From CAYUYV01 sp964474635 (lineage in GTDB: Bacteria; Pseudomonadota; Alphaproteobacteria; JAJFIK01), in NCBI GenBank assembly GCA_964474635.1, contig CAYYTT010000127.1, positions 1-11,020 of the forward strand: a stretch of 11,020 nt of DNA, read 5' to 3'. The notes beneath the pieces are model-generated. The model saw only the letters and a program-made list of their open reading frames with translations, did not search any database and was not told where the DNA came from. The position numbers and the translations under genes were made by a program. Of this stretch, positions 1 through 9,970 are shown piece by piece (position 1 is the stretch's first letter; every line of letters starts with the position of its first letter).

Positions 1-514
<514 letters not shown>

Positions 515-547
515 CGATGATCCTATCCCAGCCCCTTGACATACGCC

Positions 548-577
548 GTCATAGCATGCGCCCGCGCGCCGTGAAAA
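548..577 (-). promoter_or_regulatory. Candidate promoter for pccA
   Basis: Reading the minus strand, TTTTCA (577-572) and TATGAC (553-548) each match the sigma-70 consensus boxes at 4 of 6 positions. They are separated by 18 bases and end 33 bases before the pccA start codon. The match is weak and could be chance in a sequence of this composition. It is listed because no gene lies upstream on this strand, so pccA needs a promoter close by. Confidence 0.25.
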
Positions 578-656
578 CAAAGTGCAACGGCCTCCGGGAC
601 GGTGAGCACACCCGGTGCCCGTGCCCGGCCCGTCGTCCTGCCGACCGAACCGCCGG

Positions 657-736
657 CGCCGGCACATCCCAGCACCGGCAAACCCCAGCGCCGGCAAACC
701 CCAGCACTGGCACACCCCAGCGCCCGTACACCAGAG
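657..736. repeat. Five tandem copies of a 16-bp repeat
   Basis: The copies are 657-672, 673-688, 689-704, 705-720 and 721-736, with consensus CRCCGGCAAACCCCAG. Copies 2 and 3 differ at one position only (A or G at position 2); copy 5 is the most diverged. Position 2 alternates G, A, G, A, G along the array, which suggests a 32-bp higher-order unit. A period of 16 is not a multiple of three, so the array is unlikely to be coding. It starts about 240 bp upstream of the transporter start. It may be a repeated protein-binding site or a simple minisatellite. Confidence 0.85.
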
Positions 737-972
737 GGGCGTCATGCTTACCGTGCGGTTGATGGACCGCCCTTCTTTGCCTTGTGGAGCTTACCCTCGC
801 GGAAAGACCTTGGGCCTCGTGGACCCTACCCTGGCGCGCAAGAGCTTGAGCCCGGCGGGCACGGGCCTGGAACTCGGCAGGCTAATTTCCTAGTGTCCAT
901 GGCACGGCTGTGGTGAACGGGCATGTCCAAGGCGGCCCCGCGTCCACCGGCCGAACAATCAGGCAGGAACGT

Positions 973-3018
<2,046 letters not shown>

Positions 3019-3019
3019 A

Positions 3020-3047
3020 CGGCGCGGGCCGCGTCCACGCCGCGCCG
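3020..3047 (+). terminator. GC-rich hairpin just after the transporter gene
   Basis: CGGCGCGG (3020-3027) pairs perfectly with CCGCGCCG (3040-3047) across a 12-base loop, starting two bases after the transporter stop codon. There is no T-run after it, so if it terminates transcription it is not a classical intrinsic terminator; it could instead protect the 3' end of the mRNA. Direct copies of GATCCC(T)GGCGC follow at 3077-3087 and 3088-3099. Confidence 0.35.
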
Positions 3048-3164
3048 GCATCGACCCGGCGCCGTGATCGAAAGCGGATCCCGGCGCGATCCCTGGCGCA
3101 GATCCCATTGGAGGCATTGGCAAACGCACCGTTCAAGCGGTAGCGGTTGAGTGTACTGTCAAGC

Positions 3165-3192
3165 CCGCCCGCGCCCTGACCCGCGCGGGCGG
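3165..3192 (+). promoter_or_regulatory. Perfect 10-bp hairpin in the leader of the large helicase-like gene
   Basis: CCGCCCGCGC (3165-3174) pairs perfectly with GCGCGGGCGG (3183-3192) around an 8-base loop. It ends six bases before the AGGAA Shine-Dalgarno (3199-3203) that serves the GTG at 3211. Lying in the leader rather than in the coding region, it favours the 3211 start over the GTG at 3151. It could influence translation or mark the end of the upstream transcript; the sequence does not say which. Confidence 0.45.
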
Positions 3193-3210
3193 CTCTCTAG
3201 GAACCTTCGC

Positions 3211-6200
3211 GTGTCAGACCACGTGCCATCGAACCCGCCCGGTGGACCACCGCCCGGTGGGGGAGCCCCCCTTCAGTCTCCGGGTCCGGCAGCCGCCGAT
3301 CCGGACAGCATGGCGCGCCGGCCGGCCGAGCGCGGATCCTCGCCTGTTTCCGAGGCCTTGCCGCGAACCGCCCCGCCCATTCGGGCAGGCACCGGTCCTG
3401 ACGCGGCCATGGGCCAAGGGAGCGGGGGCCTGGGGAGCGGGGGCCTGGGCGCGGCCGACTGCAACGCCGCACTGGAGCGCGCACGCGACCGGTTGCGCAA
3501 GGACGAGGCGGACGGCCCCCTCCTCTCCTTGCGCCTGTCCGACCATATCCGCGGTCTGATCCGGATTGCGGCCATGCCGCTCGATGCCATCTATGATCTC
3601 ATCGCAAGCGAGGAGATCATCCGCCTGGAAACCCTTCAGGCCCAGCCCGATACGCTCGCTCCGGATGAACTCACCGACGCCTTCCGCACCGCCCTTCTCG
3701 CCGGACGCCTTGCCAACGAGGCTTTCCTGGCCGCCATCCGCGACGGGCACGGCGAGGACATCGACGATCTTGATTATCCGCTGGCGGAGCGATCCTTGCG
3801 CGACCGCATCCGAGACCGTCTCGGCATGCCGCGCTCGCGGGCCGTGGCGGGGGTGCAATCGCGCGGGGCGCTGGCCCGGGCCGAGGGCCTACCCGATCAC
3901 TACGACCTGCCGTTGTCCAATAAGGCAAAGGACAAGGGGGCGGGCCCGACGGGGTTGCAGACCCTCCTGACACGCAGTGAATGCGCCCGCAAACATGACG
4001 AACTTCTTGCCCTTCACCTGGAGGCTCGCTCGGCGCGGGGTACGGGAGCGGCTTATGCCGTTTTCGGCGTTTTGCGCTGGCGCGATCCGGAGGGCGCGCG
4101 GCGCCTTGCGCCATTGCTGCTGCAACCCATCGCGCCGCTGCCGCTCCAGCGCGAAGACGGGGATTGCGGACGCTTGCGGGGTCAGTCCGCCGCGCTCCAG
4201 CTCAACCCTCTGCTGGCGGATGTCCTCGACGATCTCGGCGTCGCGCTGCCGTCCTGGCGCGAGGGGGAACCTCCCGCCGCCTATCTGGCGCGCGCAACAC
4301 CGGTGCTGGAGGCCCGGGCGGATTGGCAGGTTCTGCCCCAGGCACTGCTTGGGGCCTTCGACTTGACGCCGGCGCGTCTCATCGCCGATCTGGCGCCCTG
4401 GCGCTGGCCCATGGCGGCCGGCCGGGGTGCCGGCGCATTTCTGACCGCCGACCCCGTATCTCCTCCGGAAACGGAGTGCTTTGATTTCGAGCCGGAGACC
4501 GCACTCGATGACGCGCTGGCGCAGGGCGCCATTGCAATCGAGGCCCCCACGGGAACGGACGATGCGGACGCGGTCCGCGCCCTCGTGACGGCCGCATGGT
4601 CCCGCGGCGAGTCCGTTCTCGTGGTCTCGCCCAAATGGGCAAGCCTGGAGCGTATCGGCGCGGCCCTGCGCGCGCCCTTCCGCGACCAGGACCTGGGCCC
4701 CTTTGTGCTCGATGGACGCGCGGCGGACCGGCGCGCCGGGCAGATCCTGGCGGCCTTGAGAGCCCGGCACGATCTGGGCGAAACCGAACTGGCCGCCATC
4801 CCGGATGCGGGCGCCACCAAAGACGAATTGGAGCAACTGGAAAGCATCCTTGAGGCCCTTGATGCGCCCTTCGGCGCGACCGGCCTCACGCCCGACGTCA
4901 TCTTTCGCCGCACCAAAGATGTCCGGGCGCTCGCCTCCCCGCCCCCTTTCGAAACGCTCGATATTCCCCAGGCGGAGCAATTTACGCCAGAACGCCAGGA
5001 GCGTTGTCGCCGCGCCATTGAGGCCCTGGAGACCGCTTGGAGCCAAGCACGAAAAAGCGGGCTGTCCGCACCGGAAGCCTCGCCCTGGGCCCGTCTTTCG
5101 GATGCCTTCTCCTCCGAAAACCTGGCAAACCTCATCCCCGATCTTGACCGGTGGATCGAGGCCCTCAGCACTCTTGAAAAAGCCGGCACCCATCTGGCGG
5201 AGCGCTTCGGCACGAGCGTGCCGGCGACCCGCGGCCATGTCTCTGCCCTGGTGGCCATGGTGCCGGACGGGCGCATCCTGCGGACGATCCAAGCAGATCC
5301 GGTTTTGGAAACCATCCTGCCGGTCCTTGCCGAGCCGGCCCATGAGTCCGCGGCCCGGCGGCTCCATGGTCTCTGGAAGCAGCTCGATGCCATCGACACG
5401 GACCTGCGCCGCGCCTTTGACGACGTGTCGGCCGTCACCGGACGGACCGATGACATGGCGCTGCTCGTTCAGGCCTGGACGCGGTCCACCGCGCCGCGCG
5501 AGACGCTGTCCGCCATCCGCACACGCATGGACGACCTGGAGGCACAGGTCGACACCATCGGCAAGGACAGGTCCTTCCTCGCCTCCCTTGTTGAGCCCTT
5601 GGGTATTCGCCCGCCGGACACGCCGCAAGACCTCGACCTGCTGCAGGAGGCGGCGGCCCTGATCGAGGATGTGCCAAGGGCGGGGCTGACGGCAAACCGC
5701 GAGCGATTGGCCGAGGCGGACGGACCGGCCCTGCTTGCCGATATCGGCGAGGATGTCCGGACCCTCCGGGCCCGCCATAAATCGCTGAACCGGCACATGA
5801 AAATCGGCCAACCGGCCAATCCGCGCACCCTCGCCCAGGCCGCCGGCATCCTGGCGCGCACGTCGCCGATGATGCGGCTGTTCTCCCGGCGTTACGCCAA
5901 GGCAATCAAGATCCGCAATCGCTATCTGCGAAAGCCGATCCGGCCCAAGGCGGCGCCGGCCATGCTGCGCACCCTGTCCGACTACCACGCCCGCGTGATG
6001 GACTTTCAGCGCCGTGAACATCCCCACGCGCTCCTTGGCCCGGTGTTTCGCGGCATCAATACGGACCTGTCGGTGGTCAACGCCCTCAACCATTTCATGG
6101 ATGGCACCTGGCACCTGCGCCAGGCCGGCGCCTTTGGCGAACTGCTGTCGGAGGCGCTGCACACGCGCCCCGCGGACCGGCTGATGGTCTTTGCCCAGGA

Positions 6201-8136
6201 GATGGCCTCGGGTGCCGGCGCCCATGCCGACCTCATCCGTAAACGCATGATCCGCGCGGGCGCGGACAGCCTTGAGACGCTGGATCTCAACCTGCAAATG
6301 CGTCAGGACGCGAGCGATCATATTCTGGCCCTGTCGAACTCCCTCGGACTGCTGGACGAGGTGGGCCTTGCCCAGGCGACCGACGCGCTCACCCGGCTGC
6401 GCCAACGGTCAAACCTTGTGAGCAATGAGCTGCCGCCCCTGGCGGAGGCAATGACGGCCCTTGAAGGCGCGGGCTATGAACGCGACCGGCCGCAACGCCG
6501 CCAGGCAACCCTGTCCGTCATCGACGGCATGGTGCCGCCCAAGGGTCTTTCGGTGGATCCGGCCCGTTGGCGCAAGATCATTCTCACCTCGCCGGCTCTG
6601 AAGGACGTTGCCGCTCTTGAAGAGGCCCGGACAGCGGCGGCCGCGGCCGTCGCCGACTGCACGATGCTGGAGACCGAAATCGGCAACAGGATCGGCCAGT
6701 CGATCAGTAGTCTGACGGGCAAATCGGCCGAGCGCGAATTGTCCTTTGAAGACGCCAAGGCCTGGGCCAAAGCGGCGAAGGCCATCGATCCGGCCGTGGG
6801 TCAGACCGTATCACGCACACGCGCCGCGGCCATCGACAGCGGCCTTGCCCCCCTGATCGAAGCCCTGGAACGCAATGCCATCCGAGAGGGCCTGAGGGCG
6901 CTGTTCGAAAAGGTCTTTTTCCTCTCACTGAGCCGCCGTCTGGCCCATCATCCTGTGCTCGGCACCATGAAGGCGCCTGACCGCGCCAAGCTCGATCATC
7001 GGTGTGCGGAGCTTCGCGTGGCCCTGCAGGATGCCCTGAAAACTAGCCTGCGCCGGGATCTGTTGCGCCGGCCCCTGCCGCCGGGCGCCGGCGGCCTGAC
7101 GCCCGAGAGCGCCCGAGAGCGCAGCCTGCTCCCCCATGTGCTGAACGAGACCTTGCCGGTGGCCCGCCTCTACGACCGAGCGCCCCAAAGCCTGCAAGCC
7201 TTGATGCCCTGCTGGCTGACCGATCCGGGCAGCCTGCCCATCCTGGTGCCCGATCCCCAGACCGTGTTCGACCTTGTGATCGTCACCGACGCCGGGGCCT
7301 GCGCCGAAACCGATGCCCTTTCCGGCGCCTTGAGGGCCCGCAAGGCCATTATCATCGGCGATCCGGCCCAAATCGGTCCTCCGCCGCGACCGGGACCACA
7401 TCTGGACTGGGCGCGGCCCGAGCCTGGACCGGACAAACGCCCGCAGCCCCTCTTCAGCGCCGCCGCCGAGCGCTCGGGCATCGCGACACAGCTCGATACC
7501 CTCCTGGCGGACGCAGATCCGGACCTGACCGCGTTCGCTTACTGCCTTGGGCATGGCGAACCGGTGGAGACAGCCGAAGCCCCGCACGGGCGTCTCAGTA
7601 TTCGCCGCGTAACCGGTTTTGCCCCCGGTCCCGTGAACGAGGAAGAGGCCCGCCGGATCGTCGAGGCCGCCCTCCACCACGTGACCCATAGCCCGGATCT
7701 GTCCTTGGGCATCTGCGCGGCCACCGCAGCCCAAGCCAACCTGATCCGCAGTCTGCTGATGGAACAAGCCGCGGATCCCGCGCTCAGTGCCTTCCGGGCG
7801 CGTTGGGCCGGCGGGCACTGGCAGTTCGGGGTCCACACGGCCGACAGTGCGATGGGATATATCTGGGACCGGACCTTGGTATCCCTGGTGTGTGCCCGGG
7901 CGCGCCCGTCCTGGCCCGCGCCGCGAAGCTTTTGGGCGTTCTCCCGCGAGGACGGGCTTCAGGTTCTCACCACCCTGTTGGCCCGGGCGCGGGGCGGCGT
8001 GACGGTCTTTTCCAGTCTGACCGCCGACGAAATGCCGCCGGGAAGCGACAGCATCGATCAGCCCCCGGGTGTGCGGGGCCTGCATGCCTTGCTCAGTCTC
8101 ATGGGACCGTCAGCGCCGGACACCGAGGGGGCGTGA
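3211..8136 (+). CDS. Large DUF4011-type SF1 helicase homologue with degraded catalytic motifs (putative pseudo-helicase)
   Basis: About 1641 residues, started at GTG 3211 because AGGAA lies seven bases upstream; GTG 3151 (in frame, 20 residues longer) has no such site. Residues 1-85 are Pro/Gly-rich. Residues about 249-400 (LQTLL 249, AVFGVLRWRDPE 283-294, PLLLQP 301-306, LNPLLADVL 331-339, WRWP 397-400) match the DUF4011 region of giant SF1 (Upf1-like) helicases as I know the family. Domain 1 follows at 443-500 and resumes at 1329-1391, split by an alpha-helical, probably coiled-coil insert with family-like RLFSRRYAKA (889-898). Domain 2 is 1477-1630. Walker A is IEAPTGTDDADAV instead of (V/I)xGPPGTGKSQT; Walker B is FDLVIVTDAGA instead of FDLVIFDEASQ; GDPAQIGPP (1383-1391) survives; motif V QGxERD is MGYIWD. 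The protein ends where family members continue into DUF3320 or nuclease domains. Function unknown; ATP hydrolysis is doubtful. No signal peptide seen. Confidence 0.85.
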   Translation: MSDHVPSNPPGGPPPGGGAPLQSPGPAAADPDSMARRPAERGSSPVSEALPRTAPPIRAGTGPDAAMGQGSGGLGSGGLGAADCNAALERARDRLRKDEADGPLLSLRLSDHIRGLIRIAAMPLDAIYDLIASEEIIRLETLQAQPDTLAPDELTDAFRTALLAGRLANEAFLAAIRDGHGEDIDDLDYPLAERSLRDRIRDRLGMPRSRAVAGVQSRGALARAEGLPDHYDLPLSNKAKDKGAGPTGLQTLLTRSECARKHDELLALHLEARSARGTGAAYAVFGVLRWRDPEGARRLAPLLLQPIAPLPLQREDGDCGRLRGQSAALQLNPLLADVLDDLGVALPSWREGEPPAAYLARATPVLEARADWQVLPQALLGAFDLTPARLIADLAPWRWPMAAGRGAGAFLTADPVSPPETECFDFEPETALDDALAQGAIAIEAPTGTDDADAVRALVTAAWSRGESVLVVSPKWASLERIGAALRAPFRDQDLGPFVLDGRAADRRAGQILAALRARHDLGETELAAIPDAGATKDELEQLESILEALDAPFGATGLTPDVIFRRTKDVRALASPPPFETLDIPQAEQFTPERQERCRRAIEALETAWSQARKSGLSAPEASPWARLSDAFSSENLANLIPDLDRWIEALSTLEKAGTHLAERFGTSVPATRGHVSALVAMVPDGRILRTIQADPVLETILPVLAEPAHESAARRLHGLWKQLDAIDTDLRRAFDDVSAVTGRTDDMALLVQAWTRSTAPRETLSAIRTRMDDLEAQVDTIGKDRSFLASLVEPLGIRPPDTPQDLDLLQEAAALIEDVPRAGLTANRERLAEADGPALLADIGEDVRTLRARHKSLNRHMKIGQPANPRTLAQAAGILARTSPMMRLFSRRYAKAIKIRNRYLRKPIRPKAAPAMLRTLSDYHARVMDFQRREHPHALLGPVFRGINTDLSVVNALNHFMDGTWHLRQAGAFGELLSEALHTRPADRLMVFAQEMASGAGAHADLIRKRMIRAGADSLETLDLNLQMRQDASDHILALSNSLGLLDEVGLAQATDALTRLRQRSNLVSNELPPLAEAMTALEGAGYERDRPQRRQATLSVIDGMVPPKGLSVDPARWRKIILTSPALKDVAALEEARTAAAAAVADCTMLETEIGNRIGQSISSLTGKSAERELSFEDAKAWAKAAKAIDPAVGQTVSRTRAAAIDSGLAPLIEALERNAIREGLRALFEKVFFLSLSRRLAHHPVLGTMKAPDRAKLDHRCAELRVALQDALKTSLRRDLLRRPLPPGAGGLTPESARERSLLPHVLNETLPVARLYDRAPQSLQALMPCWLTDPGSLPILVPDPQTVFDLVIVTDAGACAETDALSGALRARKAIIIGDPAQIGPPPRPGPHLDWARPEPGPDKRPQPLFSAAAERSGIATQLDTLLADADPDLTAFAYCLGHGEPVETAEAPHGRLSIRRVTGFAPGPVNEEEARRIVEAALHHVTHSPDLSLGICAATAAQANLIRSLLMEQAADPALSAFRARWAGGHWQFGVHTADSAMGYIWDRTLVSLVCARARPSWPAPRSFWAFSREDGLQVLTTLLARARGGVTVFSSLTADEMPPGSDSIDQPPGVRGLHALLSLMGPSAPDTEGA
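3418..3447 (+). repeat. Perfect in-frame 15-bp tandem duplication
   Basis: GGGAGCGGGGGCCTG occurs twice in direct succession (3418-3432, 3433-3447) and encodes GSGGL twice in the glycine-rich N-terminal tail of the large helicase-like protein. It looks like a replication-slippage product in an unstructured linker. Confidence 0.8.
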
Positions 8137-8168
8137 CATCTCGCGGAGAACCACTCCGCGAGATGTCA
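8134..8168. terminator. Perfect 15-bp inverted repeat between convergent genes, probable bidirectional terminator
   Basis: TGACATCTCGCGGAG (8134-8148) pairs without mismatch with CTCCGCGAGATGTCA (8154-8168) around the loop AACCA. The left arm begins with the TGA stop codon of the large plus-strand gene, and the SDMT gene ends at 8187 on the other strand, 18 bases beyond the right arm. Position and symmetry suit a shared terminator for convergent transcripts. Neither side has a T-run, so termination may be weak, or the structure may mainly stabilise mRNA 3' ends. Confidence 0.6.
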
Positions 8169-8186
8169 TGACACGGATGGCCATTT

Positions 8187-9053
8187 TCAGGGCTTGGCGA
8201 AATAGAGAATGCCCCAGGCCATGACGCCGCTTTGGGCGCCATCGACCCATTTGCCCAGACCGTCAATCATCCGGTCCACATAGTCCTTCGAGACGGCGCC
8301 GACGATCTCGTCATAGCGGGACGTCAGAACCTTGCGCACCTGCCCGTAATGGGTGGCCATATGCGGCGTCAGGACCTCTACCCGGCGTTCTTCCATCCCG
8401 AGCTTTGTGAGCTGCTCGCGGTAAAAGGCAACCGAGCCCAGACTTGAAAGGTGGATGCGATCATAGATGGGCTGGAGCACCGAGGGGTCGGGCACGTGAT
8501 CGGCCTGCATGGGATCGGTGAAGATGATCTGGCCCTTTTTAGACAGCACGCGCACGGCCTCCTCGAGAACCTTCATCCGGTTGCCGCTGTGCAGGATCGC
8601 GTCCTGGGACCAGACCACGTCGAAACTGTCGGCCGGAAAGGGCACGTCCTCATAGGATCCGTGCACCACATCGATCCGGTCCGCGAGCCCCTGGGCCGCC
8701 GTCAGATCCCTGTTCCGACCGTTTTCCACGTTAGACAGATTGAGGCACGTCACATGGCAGCCGAAGGTGCTGGCAAGATACCGCGCCGATCCACCATAGC
8801 CTGCCCCCAGATCGAGCACCCGGGCCTTTGGCCCAAGCCAGGAGAGGTAAGACGCCATGCGCTCGACGGTCCGCCGGCTTGCATCCGCGATGGTGTCCTC
8901 GGCCTTTTCGTAAAGGCCCACATGGATGTCCTCGCCGCCCCAGACACGCTGGTAAAATTGATCCGCATCGTCACTGTCGTAGTAGGTCTCGGTGATGCGG
9001 GTCACTTCAGCGGCGTTGGGAGCGGCATTGGGGCCTGCGTTCGGCGTGCTCAT
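8187..9053 (-). CDS. Sarcosine/dimethylglycine N-methyltransferase (SDMT)
   Basis: A 288-residue cytoplasmic SAM-dependent methyltransferase that carries out the last steps of betaine synthesis from glycine: sarcosine to dimethylglycine to glycine betaine. The N-terminus has a short alanine/asparagine/proline-rich stretch (NAGPNAAPNAAE) and then the SDMT-type block YYDSDDADQFYQRVWGGEDI (24-43). SAM motif I is VLDLGAGYGG (79-88), followed by CLNLSNVENGRNR (103-115) and the family-specific WSQDAILHSGNR (148-159); FTDPMQADHV is at 178-187. The length agrees with stand-alone SDMTs of halophiles. The start ATG overlaps the GSMT stop codon by ATGA, and GGAGG lies seven bases upstream inside the GSMT gene, indicating translational coupling. 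Other class I small-molecule methyltransferases are possible, but the GSMT partner makes this assignment strong. Confidence 0.93.
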   Translation of the reverse strand: MSTPNAGPNAAPNAAEVTRITETYYDSDDADQFYQRVWGGEDIHVGLYEKAEDTIADASRRTVERMASYLSWLGPKARVLDLGAGYGGSARYLASTFGCHVTCLNLSNVENGRNRDLTAAQGLADRIDVVHGSYEDVPFPADSFDVVWSQDAILHSGNRMKVLEEAVRVLSKKGQIIFTDPMQADHVPDPSVLQPIYDRIHLSSLGSVAFYREQLTKLGMEERRVEVLTPHMATHYGQVRKVLTSRYDEIVGAVSKDYVDRMIDGLGKWVDGAQSGVMAWGILYFAKP

Positions 9054-9883
9054 TCCTCGTCCTCCTCGACCAGATAGGTCTTTTCCGCGACATGGATGAA
9101 GAAATCGGGCTCGTAATGCTCGAAAGTCTCCTGAAAATCCCCATAGGTCGTTACGGCATCAAAGCCCACATCCTGCATCAGTTTGCGCACATAGGCCTTC
9201 CGTAGAGGGAACATATTCAGGTGATACTCGGACCCATCCGGGAAACTGTAGCGGAACCGGGCAAGCCCCTCGTCGACATGATCGGGTTCCGCCGTGACCT
9301 GATCACCGCAGTAGTAATATTTGTGTTTACTGTCGAAGCCCACATCCAGGATGGCGTCGTAATTGCGTTGATCCAGGATCAGAATGCCGTCGTGCTTCAG
9401 GGCCGCGTAGAATTCGGCGAGCGCCCGGCGCCGGTCCCGCTCGTGAAAAAGGTGGGTGAAGGAATTGCCCAGACAGATGATGGCGTCGTATTTTCCGTTA
9501 ATATCCTTATTCAGCCATCGCCAGTCTGCATGGGCGGTGTGCAGAACAAGGCCGCGCTGGCGGGCATTGTCGAAGGCCCGTGAGAGCATCTCCGCGCTGC
9601 CGTCGGCGCTGGTGACCTGGAAGCCGGCCTTGAGCAGTTGGACCGAGTGGAAGCCGGTGCCGGTGGCCACGTCCAGAACCGTCTCCTTGCCGCGCTCCTT
9701 GAGAATATCGACGAAGAACCGTCCCTCGCTTTCGGCCCGCCCATCCCAGTCAATCAGTTCGTCCCACTTTTCAACGAAGCTTTTGACATATTGTTCTTTA
9801 TAATGATCGGTTTCCCGCGTATCCGCGACATCAATGGCGCGCGTTTTGGCGACGATCGGATGTTTGTCGGGTCTCGGCGACAT
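9050..9883 (-). CDS. Glycine/sarcosine N-methyltransferase (GSMT)
   Basis: A 277-residue cytoplasmic SAM-dependent methyltransferase that converts glycine to sarcosine and dimethylglycine, the first steps of de novo glycine betaine synthesis. It carries the GSMT-type N-terminal block DHYKEQYVKSFVEKWDELID (26-45) followed by WDGRAESEG. SAM motif I is VLDVATGTGFHS (69-80), and SADGS (92-96), DWRWLN (120-125), CLGNSFTHLF (137-146) and LDQRNYD (170-176) follow. Near the end is the run TTYGDFQETF (245-254) before DFFIHVAEK. The match to halophile GSMTs (for example Ectothiorhodospira type) is close throughout by recall. ATG 9883-9881 is preceded by GAGGAG with seven bases between. An upstream ATG at 10018 would add 45 unrelated residues and is rejected. 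The C-terminus is acidic (VEEDEE) because it doubles as the SDMT ribosome binding region. Confidence 0.95.
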   Translation of the reverse strand: MSPRPDKHPIVAKTRAIDVADTRETDHYKEQYVKSFVEKWDELIDWDGRAESEGRFFVDILKERGKETVLDVATGTGFHSVQLLKAGFQVTSADGSAEMLSRAFDNARQRGLVLHTAHADWRWLNKDINGKYDAIICLGNSFTHLFHERDRRRALAEFYAALKHDGILILDQRNYDAILDVGFDSKHKYYYCGDQVTAEPDHVDEGLARFRYSFPDGSEYHLNMFPLRKAYVRKLMQDVGFDAVTTYGDFQETFEHYEPDFFIHVAEKTYLVEEDEE

Positions 9884-9890
9884 AAAGGAT

Positions 9891-9896
9891 CTCCTC
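9891..9896 (-). promoter_or_regulatory. Strong Shine-Dalgarno for GSMT
   Basis: GAGGAG on the minus strand, with seven bases between it and ATG 9883-9881. This fixes the start of the betaine-synthesis operon in preference to the upstream in-frame ATG at 10018. Confidence 0.8.
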
Positions 9897-9970
9897 ACGC
9901 TTGTGCCGTGGCCGTCTTCGACAAACGGGCACGACGGTTGACCGCCTGCCGAAAGGGGCGCGCCGCTCTT

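Larger units (their letters stand above)
515..972. other. Intergenic region between divergent pccA and the BCCT transporter
   Basis: This stretch of about 460 bp separates two divergently transcribed genes, so it should hold both promoters. It contains the weak pccA promoter candidate, the 12-bp palindrome GCCGGCGCCGGC (652-663) and the five-copy 16-bp repeat array (657-736). A looser direct repeat of about 22 bp lies at 780-801 and 815-836 (about 18 of 22 positions identical by eye). Several short open frames cross it on both strands, but none resembles a known protein and none has a convincing ribosome binding site. I could not identify a convincing sigma-70 promoter for the transporter. 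Confidence 0.6.

Noticed and set aside
536..564. TTGACA at 536-541 as a plus-strand promoter -35 box
   Set aside because: No acceptable -10 box follows at 16-19 bases, and the site lies over 400 bp from the transporter with no gene between.
657..736. CRISPR array
   Set aside because: The 16-bp units are directly adjacent with no spacers, and no cas genes are present.
3889..6405. An 838-codon open frame on the minus strand opposite the large gene
   Set aside because: Long antisense frames are common in GC-rich genes. Its translation shows no recognisable domain, whereas the plus-strand frame matches the DUF4011 helicase family throughout.
3211..8136. Reading the large helicase-like gene as an anti-phage defence gene
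   Set aside because: No methylase, nuclease, toxin or other defence gene is nearby, and its own ATPase and nuclease features are missing; the neighbours are osmolyte genes.
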